This document shows positions 1 through 8,136 of a stretch of DNA of 19,626 nt, in pieces. The stretch is from NCBI GenBank assembly GCA_003648875.1, contig QMQC01000002.1, forward strand, positions 1 through 19,626. The letters are read 5' to 3'. The stretch is from Actinomycetota bacterium (GTDB lineage Bacteria > Actinomycetota > Acidimicrobiia > Spongiisociales > UBA5794). The translations under genes and the position numbers were made by a program. The notes below the pieces were generated by a model. That model worked only from the letters and a program-made list of their open reading frames with translations. It was not told the origin of the DNA and searched no databases. Numbering within the stretch: the stretch's first letter is position 1; each line of letters opens with the position of its first letter.

Positions 1-1
1 C

Positions 2-328
2 GTGATCGGAGTGGGAATCGATTACGCGATCCACTATGTGGCTGCGATCAACAACGCCAGAGACGGACGGGACGGGTATGTGCTCCGAGCCATCGACAAA
101 GCTGGCAGGCCGATCGCAGCGAATGCGCTTGGCATCGCTGTGGCGTTGAGCGCCCTGTGGCTCTCGCCGCTCAAGATCCACCTCCAAGTTTCCCAGATCA
201 TGTGGGTCGCGATGATCACCGCAGGTATCACGACGCTCGTCGTGATACCTGCGCTCCTGCCAAGGAATGCGGTCGAAGGCGATCAACGGAGGGGTCCGGC
301 GTCTACACTGGATCCATGGGATGGATAA
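2..328 (+). CDS. RND/MMPL-type exporter, C-terminal end (5' truncated)
   Basis: This is the carboxy-terminal end of a larger reading frame that runs off the left edge, so the first codon shown is not a true start. The visible 108 residues open with GVGIDYAIHY, which resembles the transmembrane-segment motif of RND-superfamily and MMPL lipid or solute exporters. Two more hydrophobic segments follow (around residues 38-55 and 65-85), and the protein ends in a short charged tail. Proteins of this family use the proton gradient to move hydrophobic compounds across or out of the cytoplasmic membrane; the substrate cannot be told from this fragment. The stop codon lies 13 bp inside the next gene, lemA, which suggests cotranscription and translational coupling. 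Family assignment is fairly secure from the motif and topology. Confidence 0.75.
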   Translation: MIGVGIDYAIHYVAAINNARDGRDGYVLRAIDKAGRPIAANALGIAVALSALWLSPLKIHLQVSQIMWVAMITAGITTLVVIPALLPRNAVEGDQRRGPASTLDPWDG

Positions 329-864
329 TCGCAATCATCGTCGTCTTGATCATTGGGCTGTTCGTAGTCCTGATCTACAACAAACTGATCAAGCAGAGGA
401 ACAGGGTCGACACGGCGTGGAGCCACGTTGACGTTCAGCTCCAGCGTCGCTTGGACCTGATCCCAAATCTTGTCGAAACGGTCAAGGGGTACGCCAGCCA
501 TGAGAGCGACACCTTCGAACGCGTGACCCAGGCGCGCGGCGCAAGCAACTCTGCAAGCACGCCGGCAGATCAAGCCCAGGCAGACAATTTCCTGACGTCA
601 GCCCTGCGACAACTCTTCGCCGTTGCGGAGGACTACCCGGAGCTCAGGGCATCGGAGAACTTCCAAGGTCTCCAGGCCGAACTCTCGGACACAGAGGACA
701 AGATCGCGATCTCCCGCCAGATCTACAACGACACGGTCCTGAGCTACAACAACACTGTGCAACAGATTCCCACCAACATCATCGCTGGGATCGCCGGGTT
801 CGACGCTCGCGAGTTCTATGACGCAAGCCCAGATGCACAAGAGGCCCCGACGGTCGAGTTCTGA
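316..864 (+). CDS. lemA: LemA family membrane-anchored protein
   Basis: This 182-residue protein has one N-terminal membrane segment (about residues 2-21). The LemA signature follows: a basic stretch NKLIKQRNRVDTAWSHVDV, then QRRLDLIPNLVETVKGYASHE, then a helical body. The C-terminal part holds the usual YNDTVLSYN segment and a FDAREFYDAS stretch. Length fits the family (about 180-200 residues). I chose the ATG at 316 because the membrane segment begins there; the frame stays open further upstream, but that stretch overlaps the exporter tail and has no LemA character. The role of LemA is poorly defined; it is a cell-envelope protein often encoded next to a DUF2207 or TPM-domain protein, as here. 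The next gene starts 3 bp after the stop, so the two are almost certainly one transcript. Confidence 0.9.
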   Translation: MGWIIAIIVVLIIGLFVVLIYNKLIKQRNRVDTAWSHVDVQLQRRLDLIPNLVETVKGYASHESDTFERVTQARGASNSASTPADQAQADNFLTSALRQLFAVAEDYPELRASENFQGLQAELSDTEDKIAISRQIYNDTVLSYNNTVQQIPTNIIAGIAGFDAREFYDASPDAQEAPTVEF

Positions 865-867
865 CGC

Positions 868-2736
868 ATGCGAAGGGCAGCGCTGCCGCTTTTTGCAATT
901 CTGCTTTTCGCCACTCTGCTCGTCGCTGCACTGGCGTCTCCCGCAGGGGCGAAGTCGTACTGGATCGACTCTGTCGACGTTGACATCACCGTCATGGATG
1001 ACGGAAGCCTCTCTGTTTCTGAGCGGATCCGATACGACTTCTCCGGTTCGTTCTCAGGTGCATACAGGGACATCCCGCTCAGGGAAGGAGAGTCGATCCG
1101 GGACATCACGGTGTCAGACGCCGGTGGCGTCTACTCCCTTGGAGGCTGTGTAGAACTCGGCTGTTCCTCACCGCGCGGTACGTATGGAGTCGCGTCGATT
1201 CCCGGTCACGTGCGGATCGTGTGGCACTACTCCGCGGCGGACCAGCGACGCGAGTTCACGATCGCCTACGCCATGATCGGGGTTGCAACTGCCTACGACG
1301 ACGTTGTCGACGTCAACCTCCAGGTATGGGGCGACCAGTGGCCGGTCGGAGCAAACGAGATAACCGCCAGGATGCACCTTCCCGGCGGTGCCGAGCCGGG
1401 TGAGGTCTATGTCTGGGGTCATCCATACGGAATCGACGGAACAACCACCCTCGGAGACGATCAGATCTCTCCTGCCCTCACGGCAAGGAACATCCCATCG
1501 GAGAGCTGGGTTGAGCTCCGATCCGTGTTCGCGACCGACGTCCTGACAACCACGAGTGGCGCAAGGGTTGCATCGGGCAACGGTCTCCAGCTGATCCTCG
1601 ATGAGGAAGCCTTCTTCGCAACCGAGAATGAAGCTGCGGCAAAGGCGGCGCTCACCGGCTTCGTCATCGGAATCATCGCTGCGATCGCCCTTGCTCTCGG
1701 CCTCGGACTCATGACCTATCTCAGGTACGGTAAGGAACCGAAGATCGATTACGACCTCGACTACGAGCATGCTCCCCCGACAGACCGTCCGCCCGCGGAA
1801 GTTGGTGCGCTCATGTCGCAAGGCAGGGTGTCTGAGAAGGAGTTCACGGCAACGTTGTTCGACCTGATCCGACAGGGAGCTATCACCGCCACACCGATCC
1901 AAACCACTCGGTCCACATGGGGTGGAATGCGCCACGAGACCATATCGGATCTCGAACTTGACCTGACCGACAAGACGACGGGGTTCAGGGACTATGAGCA
2001 GTCCGTCCTCACCGTGGTGAAACGGGTCCTCGATGACGGCCCTCGGCCCCTCCACCAGTTTCGTGGAGACATTCGGGATGACGCATCAGCGAACGCGACA
2101 ACCTACGAGAGCTTCCGCAACCTCGTGCTTGATGCCATCAAGCGTGCCAAACTTCTTGACACACGCGGAAATCTCGCATCGGGTCTGACCGTGATCCTGG
2201 CAGCTGTGCTCGTTCTCGGGTCCTTCTTCATACTGCCCCAACTGTTGAAGGGACGTCCGGGTGGCACGGCAATGGCGATCCTCATCGCTGTCGGCATGTT
2301 GATCGGCGCGATCATCCTTGTGGTGGTTGTGAGCTTTCGACGGGTGCGAGTGAAGCGAACCAGGAAAGGCGCATTGGAGGCAGCACGCTGGGACGCGTTC
2401 AAGCGCTACCTCTCTGATTTCTCGCGGCTCGAGGACGCACCAGCGATCAGCCTCGAGCTCTGGGACCGATTCCTCATCTATGCCATCACATTCGGCGTTG
2501 CACAAGAGGTACTTGAACATGCGCGACTACATGCTCCACCTGAGCTTGAGGATCGATCTTCGATCTACTGGTTCGGAACCTACGGGTACACCGGCGGCCA
2601 CACGGAGAACGCATTCACAGGCCTCGAGTCAGCGCTGTCAGGGGCCTTCACTCCACCGTCCTCAGGTGGTGGCGGTGGCGGCTTCTCCGGCGGTGGTGGT
2701 GGCGGCGGTGGTGGCGGTGGTGGAGGCGCCTGGTAG
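868..2736 (+). CDS. DUF2207 domain membrane protein with poly-Gly tail
   Basis: The 622-residue protein starts with a Sec-type signal peptide (residues 1 to about 28, ending SPAGA). An extracytoplasmic beta-rich domain of the DUF2207 type follows, opening YWIDSVDVDITVMDDGSLSV and including the typical YDFSGSFSGAYRDIPL. A membrane segment lies at about 260-283, and two more at about 434-455 and 464-485 flank a cytoplasmic region. The end is a low-complexity Gly tract (about residues 597-620) finishing in AW. This architecture is typical of the DUF2207 partners of LemA, and many of them carry the Gly-rich tail. Molecular function is not established for the family. Start and operon position, 3 bp after lemA, are well supported. 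The Gly tract is coded by GGT/GGC triplets and could vary in length between strains. Confidence 0.88.
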   Translation: MRRAALPLFAILLFATLLVAALASPAGAKSYWIDSVDVDITVMDDGSLSVSERIRYDFSGSFSGAYRDIPLREGESIRDITVSDAGGVYSLGGCVELGCSSPRGTYGVASIPGHVRIVWHYSAADQRREFTIAYAMIGVATAYDDVVDVNLQVWGDQWPVGANEITARMHLPGGAEPGEVYVWGHPYGIDGTTTLGDDQISPALTARNIPSESWVELRSVFATDVLTTTSGARVASGNGLQLILDEEAFFATENEAAAKAALTGFVIGIIAAIALALGLGLMTYLRYGKEPKIDYDLDYEHAPPTDRPPAEVGALMSQGRVSEKEFTATLFDLIRQGAITATPIQTTRSTWGGMRHETISDLELDLTDKTTGFRDYEQSVLTVVKRVLDDGPRPLHQFRGDIRDDASANATTYESFRNLVLDAIKRAKLLDTRGNLASGLTVILAAVLVLGSFFILPQLLKGRPGGTAMAILIAVGMLIGAIILVVVVSFRRVRVKRTRKGALEAARWDAFKRYLSDFSRLEDAPAISLELWDRFLIYAITFGVAQEVLEHARLHAPPELEDRSSIYWFGTYGYTGGHTENAFTGLESALSGAFTPPSSGGGGGGFSGGGGGGGGGGGGGAW

Positions 2737-2758
2737 GCGCGCTTTGTAATGCATTGTT

Positions 2759-3430
2759 CTAGGGCACGTACTGCTCGACTATCTCGGTCACTTCTCCATC
2801 ATTGACATATAGCCAGAGCGGACAGAAGTCAAAAGGACACGTCAGATATCCCTCGGGCTCGAGTAGCCAATCCGAATACGGAATCGGGTCATGACCGAGC
2901 GACATCGCATCGATGTGATGCACCACTGCACCGGGTCCTACAGGAACTGTGCGCAGCGTCGGGTTCTGATTGACGACGTAGTAGTCGTTCTCGGCAGTGT
3001 CGCCATAGGTGTCAGCGACCTCCCACGCCAGGTCACCGAAGTACCAGCACGCAAGATCGAACTGCACCGACGTTGGGGCACCGGCAGAGACGTGCCCGAA
3101 CCAGACGCCCGCGGGGAGCTGACCTGCTCCAGGGGTGCATCCCGAGCCAGAAGCACCATCGGATGCAAGGGCCTCGGGCGGGTAGAGCGAAACCGCCGCC
3201 GCGTAGTACACGGTTGTCGTGGTCGTGGTCGGTGCTGTGGTCGTCGTCGACGACGTCGCCACCGTGGTTGTCGCAGCAACCGTCGTAGTTGTCACGGATC
3301 CGAGTGTTGTCGTTGTTCCTTCGGTGACCGATGTCGTTGAATCGACCGATGGACCCGGTGTGGATGAACAGGCTGCAACCACCAAACCAACGAACGCGAC
3401 CACGACAATGAACCGCCTACCGTTCGACAC
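2759..3430 (-). CDS. Thr-rich secreted lipoprotein of unknown function
   Basis: The predicted 223-residue protein starts with a short basic segment, a hydrophobic core and a lipobox (FVGLVVAAC), so it should be exported and lipid-anchored at the Cys near residue 21. A long Ser/Thr linker follows (about residues 22-75, including runs of five to seven Thr), typical of actinobacterial surface lipoproteins. The globular domain has four more Cys residues (in GCTPG, LACWY and CPFDFC), which could form disulfides. I do not recognise the domain. The GTG at 3430 was chosen because it places the signal peptide correctly; a GTG at 3460 is an alternative. The open frame extends to 3757, but that part has no protein-like character. 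The gene diverges from the M13 peptidase gene. Confidence 0.72.
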   Translation of the reverse strand: MSNGRRFIVVVAFVGLVVAACSSTPGPSVDSTTSVTEGTTTTLGSVTTTTVAATTTVATSSTTTTAPTTTTTTVYYAAAVSLYPPEALASDGASGSGCTPGAGQLPAGVWFGHVSAGAPTSVQFDLACWYFGDLAWEVADTYGDTAENDYYVVNQNPTLRTVPVGPGAVVHHIDAMSLGHDPIPYSDWLLEPEGYLTCPFDFCPLWLYVNDGEVTEIVEQYVP

Positions 3431-3579
3431 CCTCAACCCCCGATCGCTGATGCTCGCCACACGATATGGTCTCACGAAATGGGGTCGAATGGGATGAATC
3501 CCTCTTTGGCTCGCACGCGGCGGTTGGCGGTTTGCACCTGCGTTAGTCTCGATGACACACCGCCATCCAAGGAGACACC

Positions 3580-5547
3580 GTGATCCAGATCTCATCCGAT
3601 GATCCCGTATTCGATGCAGCAGACAGCGATCCATCCGTTGCACCGAGCGACGATTTCTACCAATTTGCAAATGGCGGGTGGCTCGAATCCAATCCGGTAC
3701 CTCCCGAATACGGCGCATGGGGCTCCGCGCACGAGGTACACGTCCGAAACGAGGCAATCCTTTGCGATCTTCTCGAGGCCGCGGCTCGTCCAGACAGTTT
3801 CGACGACTCCGTCGAAGGCAAAGTCGGTGCGTACTACCGATCAGGCATGAACACCGACCAAATCGAAGCCAATGGCCTCTCCCCGATAGAGCCGTGGCTG
3901 GATCGCATCGAGGGGCTCGAGTCGATCGACGATGTCAGGGATCTCGTGGTCGACTTTCATCGGATAGGGGTGGGTGTTCTCTTCACAATCGGGGTCCTGC
4001 CCGACTTCGATGACCCGACGATGAATCTCGTCTACATCGGCCAGGGCGGACTCGGTCTACCCGACAGGGACTACTACCTCAGGGAGGATGAGCAATCTCG
4101 GGAGCTACTTTCGGCGTACCGGACCCACATCGAGAACATGTTCGATCTTGCAGGTCTTGATGCGGGCAAGATATCCGTTGAGCAGGTTCTCGGAATCGAG
4201 CGTGCAATTGCGGATGCGTCATACACAAACGTCCAGATGCGCGATGTCGACCTCATCACGAACAAGCGCGACACCACGGCCGTGAGCCGTCTCATGCCGG
4301 GCTTCAACCTCGGGGTCTACCTCTCGAGCATCGGTGCGGGAAACGAGCCCATGATCAATCTCGACAACGTGGGTCTGTACCCAGTGCTCAACACAATGCT
4401 CGAAGAGACGCCGCTTGCCGACTGGAAGGCATACTTCACATGGCACCTCATCCGTGCTACCGCGTCGGCGCTGCCAGAAACCCTCGAGGAAGAGGCATTC
4501 GAGTTCTATGGAAGGACCCTGGGCGGCCAACAGAAACAGAAGGACCGATGGAAACGGATTCTCGCGGCAGGAAGTGAAGACATAGGCCAACTGATCTCCG
4601 AGCTGTACGTTGCCGAGAACTTCACACCCGATGCGAAACGGCGAATGGAGGAGCTTGTCGATCATCTCCTCGTCGCAATGCGCGACCGACTCGAGACCCT
4701 GCCCTGGATGGGCGAAGCGACGCGGAGCGAGGCCCTCTCCAAGCTCGAAGGGTTCGGCTACAAGATCGGCTATCCCGATGAGTGGCTGGACTACACCGGC
4801 CTCGAGATCCGTCCGGACGAATGGATGAGCAATCGCATCGCTGCGAATCGGTTCGAATTCGATCGACAGATCGCCAAGCTCGGCCAGCCAGTCGATCCAC
4901 ACGAATGGAGCATGGCCCCTCACGTCGTGAATGCCTACTACCACCCGCTGCGGAATGAGATCGTGTTTCCAGCAGGCATGCTGCAGCCCCCCTTCTTCAC
5001 AGAGGATGCAGACGATCCCGTCAACTATGGAGCGATCGGATCGGTCATCGGCCATGAGATCACGCATGGTTTCGACGATCAGGGCAGCAAATTCGATGCA
5101 TCGGGCCAGATGAGAAATTGGTGGACTGACGACGATCGAGCCGAGTTCGAGATCAGAGCTCAGGTGATCGTCGATCAGTTCAATTCGTTTGAGGTCCAGG
5201 ACGGGCTCAATGTGAACGGTGAACTCACCCTCGGTGAGAACATCGCTGACCTCGGCGGACTGAAGATAGCGTACGCCGCCATGTTGTCGGCGCGTGACGA
5301 CAGGGACGCCACGGAAATATGCGGGTTGTCACCTGGGCAACGTTTCTACCTGGCGTACGCTCGAGCGTGGCGCCAGAACTACACGCACGAATACCTACGG
5401 CTTCTCGTGAATTCAGATCCACATTCACCGAGCCACTTTCGATGTACCGGGCCTCTCAGCAACCTCGAGTCGTTCGCCGAAGCGTTCGACATTCCCGATG
5501 ATGCTCCATCGATGAGAGCTGAAGACGACCGTGTCGAGGTCTGGTAG
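3580..5547 (+). CDS. M13 family zinc metallopeptidase (neprilysin/PepO-like)
   Basis: The 655-residue product is a full-length M13 endopeptidase, a family that cleaves oligopeptides of up to a few dozen residues. The zinc site is visible: HEITH at residues 492-496 (two His ligands and the catalytic Glu) and GENIADLGG, with the third ligand Glu 553 and the structural Asp 557. The substrate-backbone motif NAYYHP and the following FPAGMLQPPFF are also present, as is the family C-terminus GPLSN...FAEAF. The N-terminal region (YQFANGGWLE, near residue 27) matches the start of the M13 N domain. No signal peptide is visible, so a cytoplasmic or non-classically exported enzyme is likely, as for some PepO proteins. 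The GTG start has a good ribosome site, AAGGAG, five bases upstream. It appears to be its own transcription unit, or to head one with the next gene 30 bp downstream. Confidence 0.95.
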   Translation: MIQISSDDPVFDAADSDPSVAPSDDFYQFANGGWLESNPVPPEYGAWGSAHEVHVRNEAILCDLLEAAARPDSFDDSVEGKVGAYYRSGMNTDQIEANGLSPIEPWLDRIEGLESIDDVRDLVVDFHRIGVGVLFTIGVLPDFDDPTMNLVYIGQGGLGLPDRDYYLREDEQSRELLSAYRTHIENMFDLAGLDAGKISVEQVLGIERAIADASYTNVQMRDVDLITNKRDTTAVSRLMPGFNLGVYLSSIGAGNEPMINLDNVGLYPVLNTMLEETPLADWKAYFTWHLIRATASALPETLEEEAFEFYGRTLGGQQKQKDRWKRILAAGSEDIGQLISELYVAENFTPDAKRRMEELVDHLLVAMRDRLETLPWMGEATRSEALSKLEGFGYKIGYPDEWLDYTGLEIRPDEWMSNRIAANRFEFDRQIAKLGQPVDPHEWSMAPHVVNAYYHPLRNEIVFPAGMLQPPFFTEDADDPVNYGAIGSVIGHEITHGFDDQGSKFDASGQMRNWWTDDDRAEFEIRAQVIVDQFNSFEVQDGLNVNGELTLGENIADLGGLKIAYAAMLSARDDRDATEICGLSPGQRFYLAYARAWRQNYTHEYLRLLVNSDPHSPSHFRCTGPLSNLESFAEAFDIPDDAPSMRAEDDRVEVW

Positions 5548-5577
5548 CAGATGGGAATAGATGTGTAGGGTCGCACC

Positions 5578-6012
5578 GTGGTGAAGAAGTACGAATTCAC
5601 AGCACGTCGGAGACTGATCAATCGATTCGCTGCGATCATGGCGAAGGCAGACAGGGGGCCAGCATGGCGCCTCACAACGAAGGGGAGAAAGTCGGGCGAA
5701 CGTCGGCACACGATGGTCACGCCGGTGACGATCGACGAGACCGACTATCTCGTAGCACCGTACGGAGCAGTGAATTGGGTATTGAACCTCCGTGCGTCAG
5801 ACCGGGCCACACTCGTCCGTGGTCGTGCGACAAGCAGGGTGAAGGCTGTCGAAGTTCACGGTGAAGAGGCTGGCAGGGCTCTCGCGAGGTACTACCACGA
5901 GAACGAGAAGTACGTCGCCGAGTTCTTCGACCTCGCTCAGCACCCAACGATCATCGACTTCACGCGCGTTGTCGAACGCTACCCCGTCTTTCGGGTCGAG
6001 CATCCGATGTAG
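5578..6012 (+). CDS. Deazaflavin (F420)-dependent nitroreductase-family protein
   Basis: The 144-residue protein matches the DDN-type family of split beta-barrel deazaflavin-dependent reductases (DUF385). Visible family features are the basic N-terminus, TTKGRKSGERRHTMVTPV (cofactor-phosphate region), YLVAPYGAVNWVLNLRA (the SxGG..P.W.hNL-like core, here with an Ala), and a C-terminal segment ending YPVFRVEHP. Members reduce nitro compounds, quinones or other conjugated substrates with reduced F420; the substrate here is unknown. F420 enzymes are common in Actinomycetota, which supports the host assignment. Adjacent GTG codons at 5578 and 5581 are equally possible starts, and the ribosome site is weak. 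It lies 30 bp after the M13 gene and converges on the gene at 6053-6637. Confidence 0.85.
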   Translation: MVKKYEFTARRRLINRFAAIMAKADRGPAWRLTTKGRKSGERRHTMVTPVTIDETDYLVAPYGAVNWVLNLRASDRATLVRGRATSRVKAVEVHGEEAGRALARYYHENEKYVAEFFDLAQHPTIIDFTRVVERYPVFRVEHPM

Positions 6013-6052
6013 GTGCGCTGAGATCAGAGATCAGAGTGCTGCAGTCTGGTTC

Positions 6053-6637
6053 TCAGTCGCTGAGCGCGTTCTCGTCCGAGCGCGCAATGAGCTGCAAGAC
6101 CCCACCGATGGCTGCCAGCACACCGCCAGCTACAAGCAGGTACCAGCCGAAACTGATCGAAACCGTGAAGGCCTCAGGGATCAATCCACCGGCGGCTGCC
6201 TGGGCGAAGCCTGCCTCGAGCGTGTCAGCATCGTCCTGGGCACCGAATGTGGCAATGGCACCGATGGCCAACATCACGACACCGAGTACGGTCACGATGA
6301 GTGCGTTCATCCGCGACATGGCATCCTTGATGTTCGGAACCATGGATAGGCCGAAAACCGCGACCAACGCGATGACGAAGATGCCAGCGCCGGCGGCGCT
6401 CTCGTCCCACAACGCTGTGAACACTCGATCGAATCCATCGGGGAACGGTGAATCCGGTATTGCGCTCAGGGTTGGGAGAAGGTCCGCTCCGGCAGAACTC
6501 GCGGACGTCAACAAGAGTCCGATGAGCGCCAGAACAGAACCGACAGCCGTGGTTATCCGTCCATAGTGCCTAGGTCTTCCTTTCCTCGCGCACGCAGCGT
6601 AGGCAAAGGAACACCCCCTATACAAGCGAAATAGCAA
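6053..6637 (-). CDS. Four-segment membrane protein of unknown function, start uncertain
   Basis: The frame encodes a small integral membrane protein with hydrophobic segments ITTAVGSVLALIGLLLTSAS, AGAGIFVIALVAVFGLSMV, ALIVTVLGVVMLAIGAIATF and WYLLVAGGVLAAIGGVLQLIA, joined by acidic loops. I do not recognise the family. The protein-like part begins near the first segment, about 30 codons after the TTG at 6637, and no in-frame ATG or GTG lies in between. A strong ribosome-site-like AGGAAAGGAAG (6586-6576) precedes an ATG at 6564 that is in a different frame and hits TAA after three codons. The N-terminus is therefore unsettled: translation could be coupled from the upstream gene, whose stop is four bases before TTG 6637, or a one-base disruption may separate the natural ATG from the body. 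Expression as a membrane protein is likely; function is unknown. Confidence 0.6.
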   Translation of the reverse strand: MLFRLYRGCSFAYAACARKGRPRHYGRITTAVGSVLALIGLLLTSASSAGADLLPTLSAIPDSPFPDGFDRVFTALWDESAAGAGIFVIALVAVFGLSMVPNIKDAMSRMNALIVTVLGVVMLAIGAIATFGAQDDADTLEAGFAQAAAGGLIPEAFTVSISFGWYLLVAGGVLAAIGGVLQLIARSDENALSD

Positions 6638-6641
6638 TGAA

Positions 6642-7139
6642 TCAGATCAATGCTCGAATTTTCTTGGCTGCCTGATCGAATCGATGAACCCAACGTCTTC
6701 CGTGTGCCGGCGTGGCCAACGGGTCCAGAACGAACACAAGGTGATGACCAAGCTCATGAGCAACGGTCATGAGGGTGGTCGTCCGTCCGAGCCTGATCGC
6801 ACCATGCTGAGGAAGAGTCCGGTTGCCGTCCCGCTCGATGCTCCTGATCCGGTCCTCACCATACAAGTCGATGAGCCACCATCTCGGCTGCTCGGTTGCG
6901 CCGGTGTAGGGGGAACGACGGGCGTGGAAACGCAGTCGAGGCGATTCCACGCCCATGGCCAGGCAGACTGCATCAACGACGGGGGGCACCTCGGAATCCG
7001 AAATCGCAAGTCCATCGAGATACGCAAGAAGTACCGGATCAGCCGAGAACTTCTGAACACGGGCCTGATGCCTGCGCCGAGGTCCTCGAGCGATCGGTTG
7101 AGGATTGAATCTTGTGGACATGTCCGAACCGTATCCCAT
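6642..7139 (-). CDS. SprT-like / minigluzincin-type zinc protein
   Basis: The 165-residue soluble protein carries a zinc-protease motif, VAHELGHHL, with His 128, Glu 129 and His 132. A downstream HGRRW segment supplies a likely third ligand, His 146. HExxH followed by P..HG..W/F is the pattern of SprT-like and related small metallopeptidase folds, rather than of the ImmA/IrrE family, where the spacing differs. The N-terminus is basic and the middle contains PRWWLIDLYGEDRI, probably the beta-sheet edge before the active helix. Substrate and function are unknown. Two ATG starts are possible, at 7139 and 7121; the second removes six residues and leaves the same domain. The gene is 4 bp upstream of the membrane protein at 6637 on the same strand and diverges from the RarD gene. 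Confidence 0.65.
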   Translation of the reverse strand: MGYGSDMSTRFNPQPIARGPRRRHQARVQKFSADPVLLAYLDGLAISDSEVPPVVDAVCLAMGVESPRLRFHARRSPYTGATEQPRWWLIDLYGEDRIRSIERDGNRTLPQHGAIRLGRTTTLMTVAHELGHHLVFVLDPLATPAHGRRWVHRFDQAAKKIRALI

Positions 7140-7227
7140 CCGAGAGACAGAAACGCGGTTCGCAATTCGCTGTTGGCGGTTGGCGGTGGCGCTGTACCCT
7201 CATGGATTCGTCTTCCGGGAAGGAACC

Positions 7228-8124
7228 GTGGAATACAGACGCGGGATCTGGTCAGGGCTGGCGGCGTACATCTTCTGGGGTCTCACCCCGCTGTTCTGGA
7301 ACCTCACATCGACTGATGCCTTGTCATTGCTAACGCATCGGATCGTCTGGTCTGTACCGATCCTGGCACTCATCGTCACACTCCGCCGACAGTGGCCGAC
7401 ATTCATCGGCGGGTATGCCACCTGGAAGCCAAGGCTCGTCACGGTCGTCGCTGCGACGCTCTTGACCGTGAACTGGGGAGTCTTCATCTGGGCGGTCACG
7501 AACGGTCACATCGTTGAAGCATCGCTTGGTTACTTCATCAATCCGCTCGTGTCTGTGATGCTTGGAGTCGTCATCCTCAAGGAGAAACTGCGCACACTTC
7601 AGTGGGTTGCCGTAGGGATCGCTGCGTTCGGGGTCACGGCGATGGGTGTGCTGGCTGGGGTTCCGCCTTGGATTTCGCTCGCTCTCGCGTTCTCCTTCGG
7701 GTTCTATGGACTGCTCAAGAAGCGAGATGTCACGCCGCCACCACTGGTTTCGCTGTTCGGCGAAACCGCGGTCCTGTTCGTTCCGGCCCTCGCAGCATTG
7801 CTGCTCATCACAGACCCGACAGGCGACACGTTTGGATCGTCGCCGGGCGTGTCTGCGTTCTTCATCGCTGCGGGGCTCGTGACGGTCATCCCGCTCCTCT
7901 TGTTCGGTACCGCGGCGAAGAGGATTCCCCTTTCGATGCTCGGGTTCCTTCAGTACCTCGCACCGACAATCCAGCTACTTGTCGGCGTGGTTGTCTTCAA
8001 GGAGTCAATGACCGGCATAGAGCTGTTGGGTTTCGTCGCCGTCTGGATAGCCCTCGCTATGTTCACTCTCGATAGAGCCAGGAGCACAGATGGCATCCAA
8101 CCCTCCGTAGCATCGGCCTCGTAG
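7228..8124 (+). CDS. rarD: RarD-type EamA/DMT permease
   Basis: The 298-residue protein has about ten membrane segments arranged as two EamA repeats. It opens with RRGIWSGLAAYIFWGLTPLFW, the hallmark of the RarD branch (often annotated as chloramphenicol-sensitive protein), and contains NWGVFIWAVTNGHIVEASLG and GYFINPLVSVMLG, also typical of that branch. RarD proteins are drug/metabolite transporters; the physiological substrate is not established. The GTG at 7228 was chosen for the ribosome site GGGAAGGA just upstream and because it gives the usual family length. The open frame reaches back to 7105, but that part overlaps the divergent zinc-protein gene. The gene ends 12 bp from a convergent small gene. 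Confidence 0.88.
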   Translation: MEYRRGIWSGLAAYIFWGLTPLFWNLTSTDALSLLTHRIVWSVPILALIVTLRRQWPTFIGGYATWKPRLVTVVAATLLTVNWGVFIWAVTNGHIVEASLGYFINPLVSVMLGVVILKEKLRTLQWVAVGIAAFGVTAMGVLAGVPPWISLALAFSFGFYGLLKKRDVTPPPLVSLFGETAVLFVPALAALLLITDPTGDTFGSSPGVSAFFIAAGLVTVIPLLLFGTAAKRIPLSMLGFLQYLAPTIQLLVGVVVFKESMTGIELLGFVAVWIALAMFTLDRARSTDGIQPSVASAS

Positions 8125-8136
8125 CGGGGACTGCGG

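Noticed and set aside
157..315. N-terminal extension of LemA
   Set aside because: The 53 extra residues lie over the exporter tail, are Arg/Pro-rich and precede the natural LemA membrane segment, which starts at 316.
1168..2055. A 295-codon minus-strand open frame inside the DUF2207 gene
   Set aside because: It is antisense to a gene with a clear signal peptide and membrane segments, and its composition is not protein-like.
2665..2730. GGT/GGC triplet run as a microsatellite or CRISPR-like repeat
   Set aside because: It is in frame and encodes the Gly-rich tail common in DUF2207 proteins; there are no spacers or unit structure.
2725..2741. Hairpin GCGCC-TGGTA-GGCGC at the end of the DUF2207 gene
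   Set aside because: The stem is only 5 bp, overlaps the stop codon and has no convincing T tract, so I do not call it a terminator.
4219..5067. A 282-codon minus-strand open frame inside the M13 peptidase gene
   Set aside because: It is fully antisense to a gene with intact zinc motifs and has no recognisable domain or ribosome site.
6013..6052. Short direct repeat GATCAGA GATCAGA between convergent genes
   Set aside because: Two seven-base copies are too little to support a regulatory or mobile element.
7105..7227. N-terminal extension of the RarD permease
   Set aside because: It overlaps the start of the divergent zinc-protein gene and lies before the GTG at 7228, which has a ribosome site and gives the family length.
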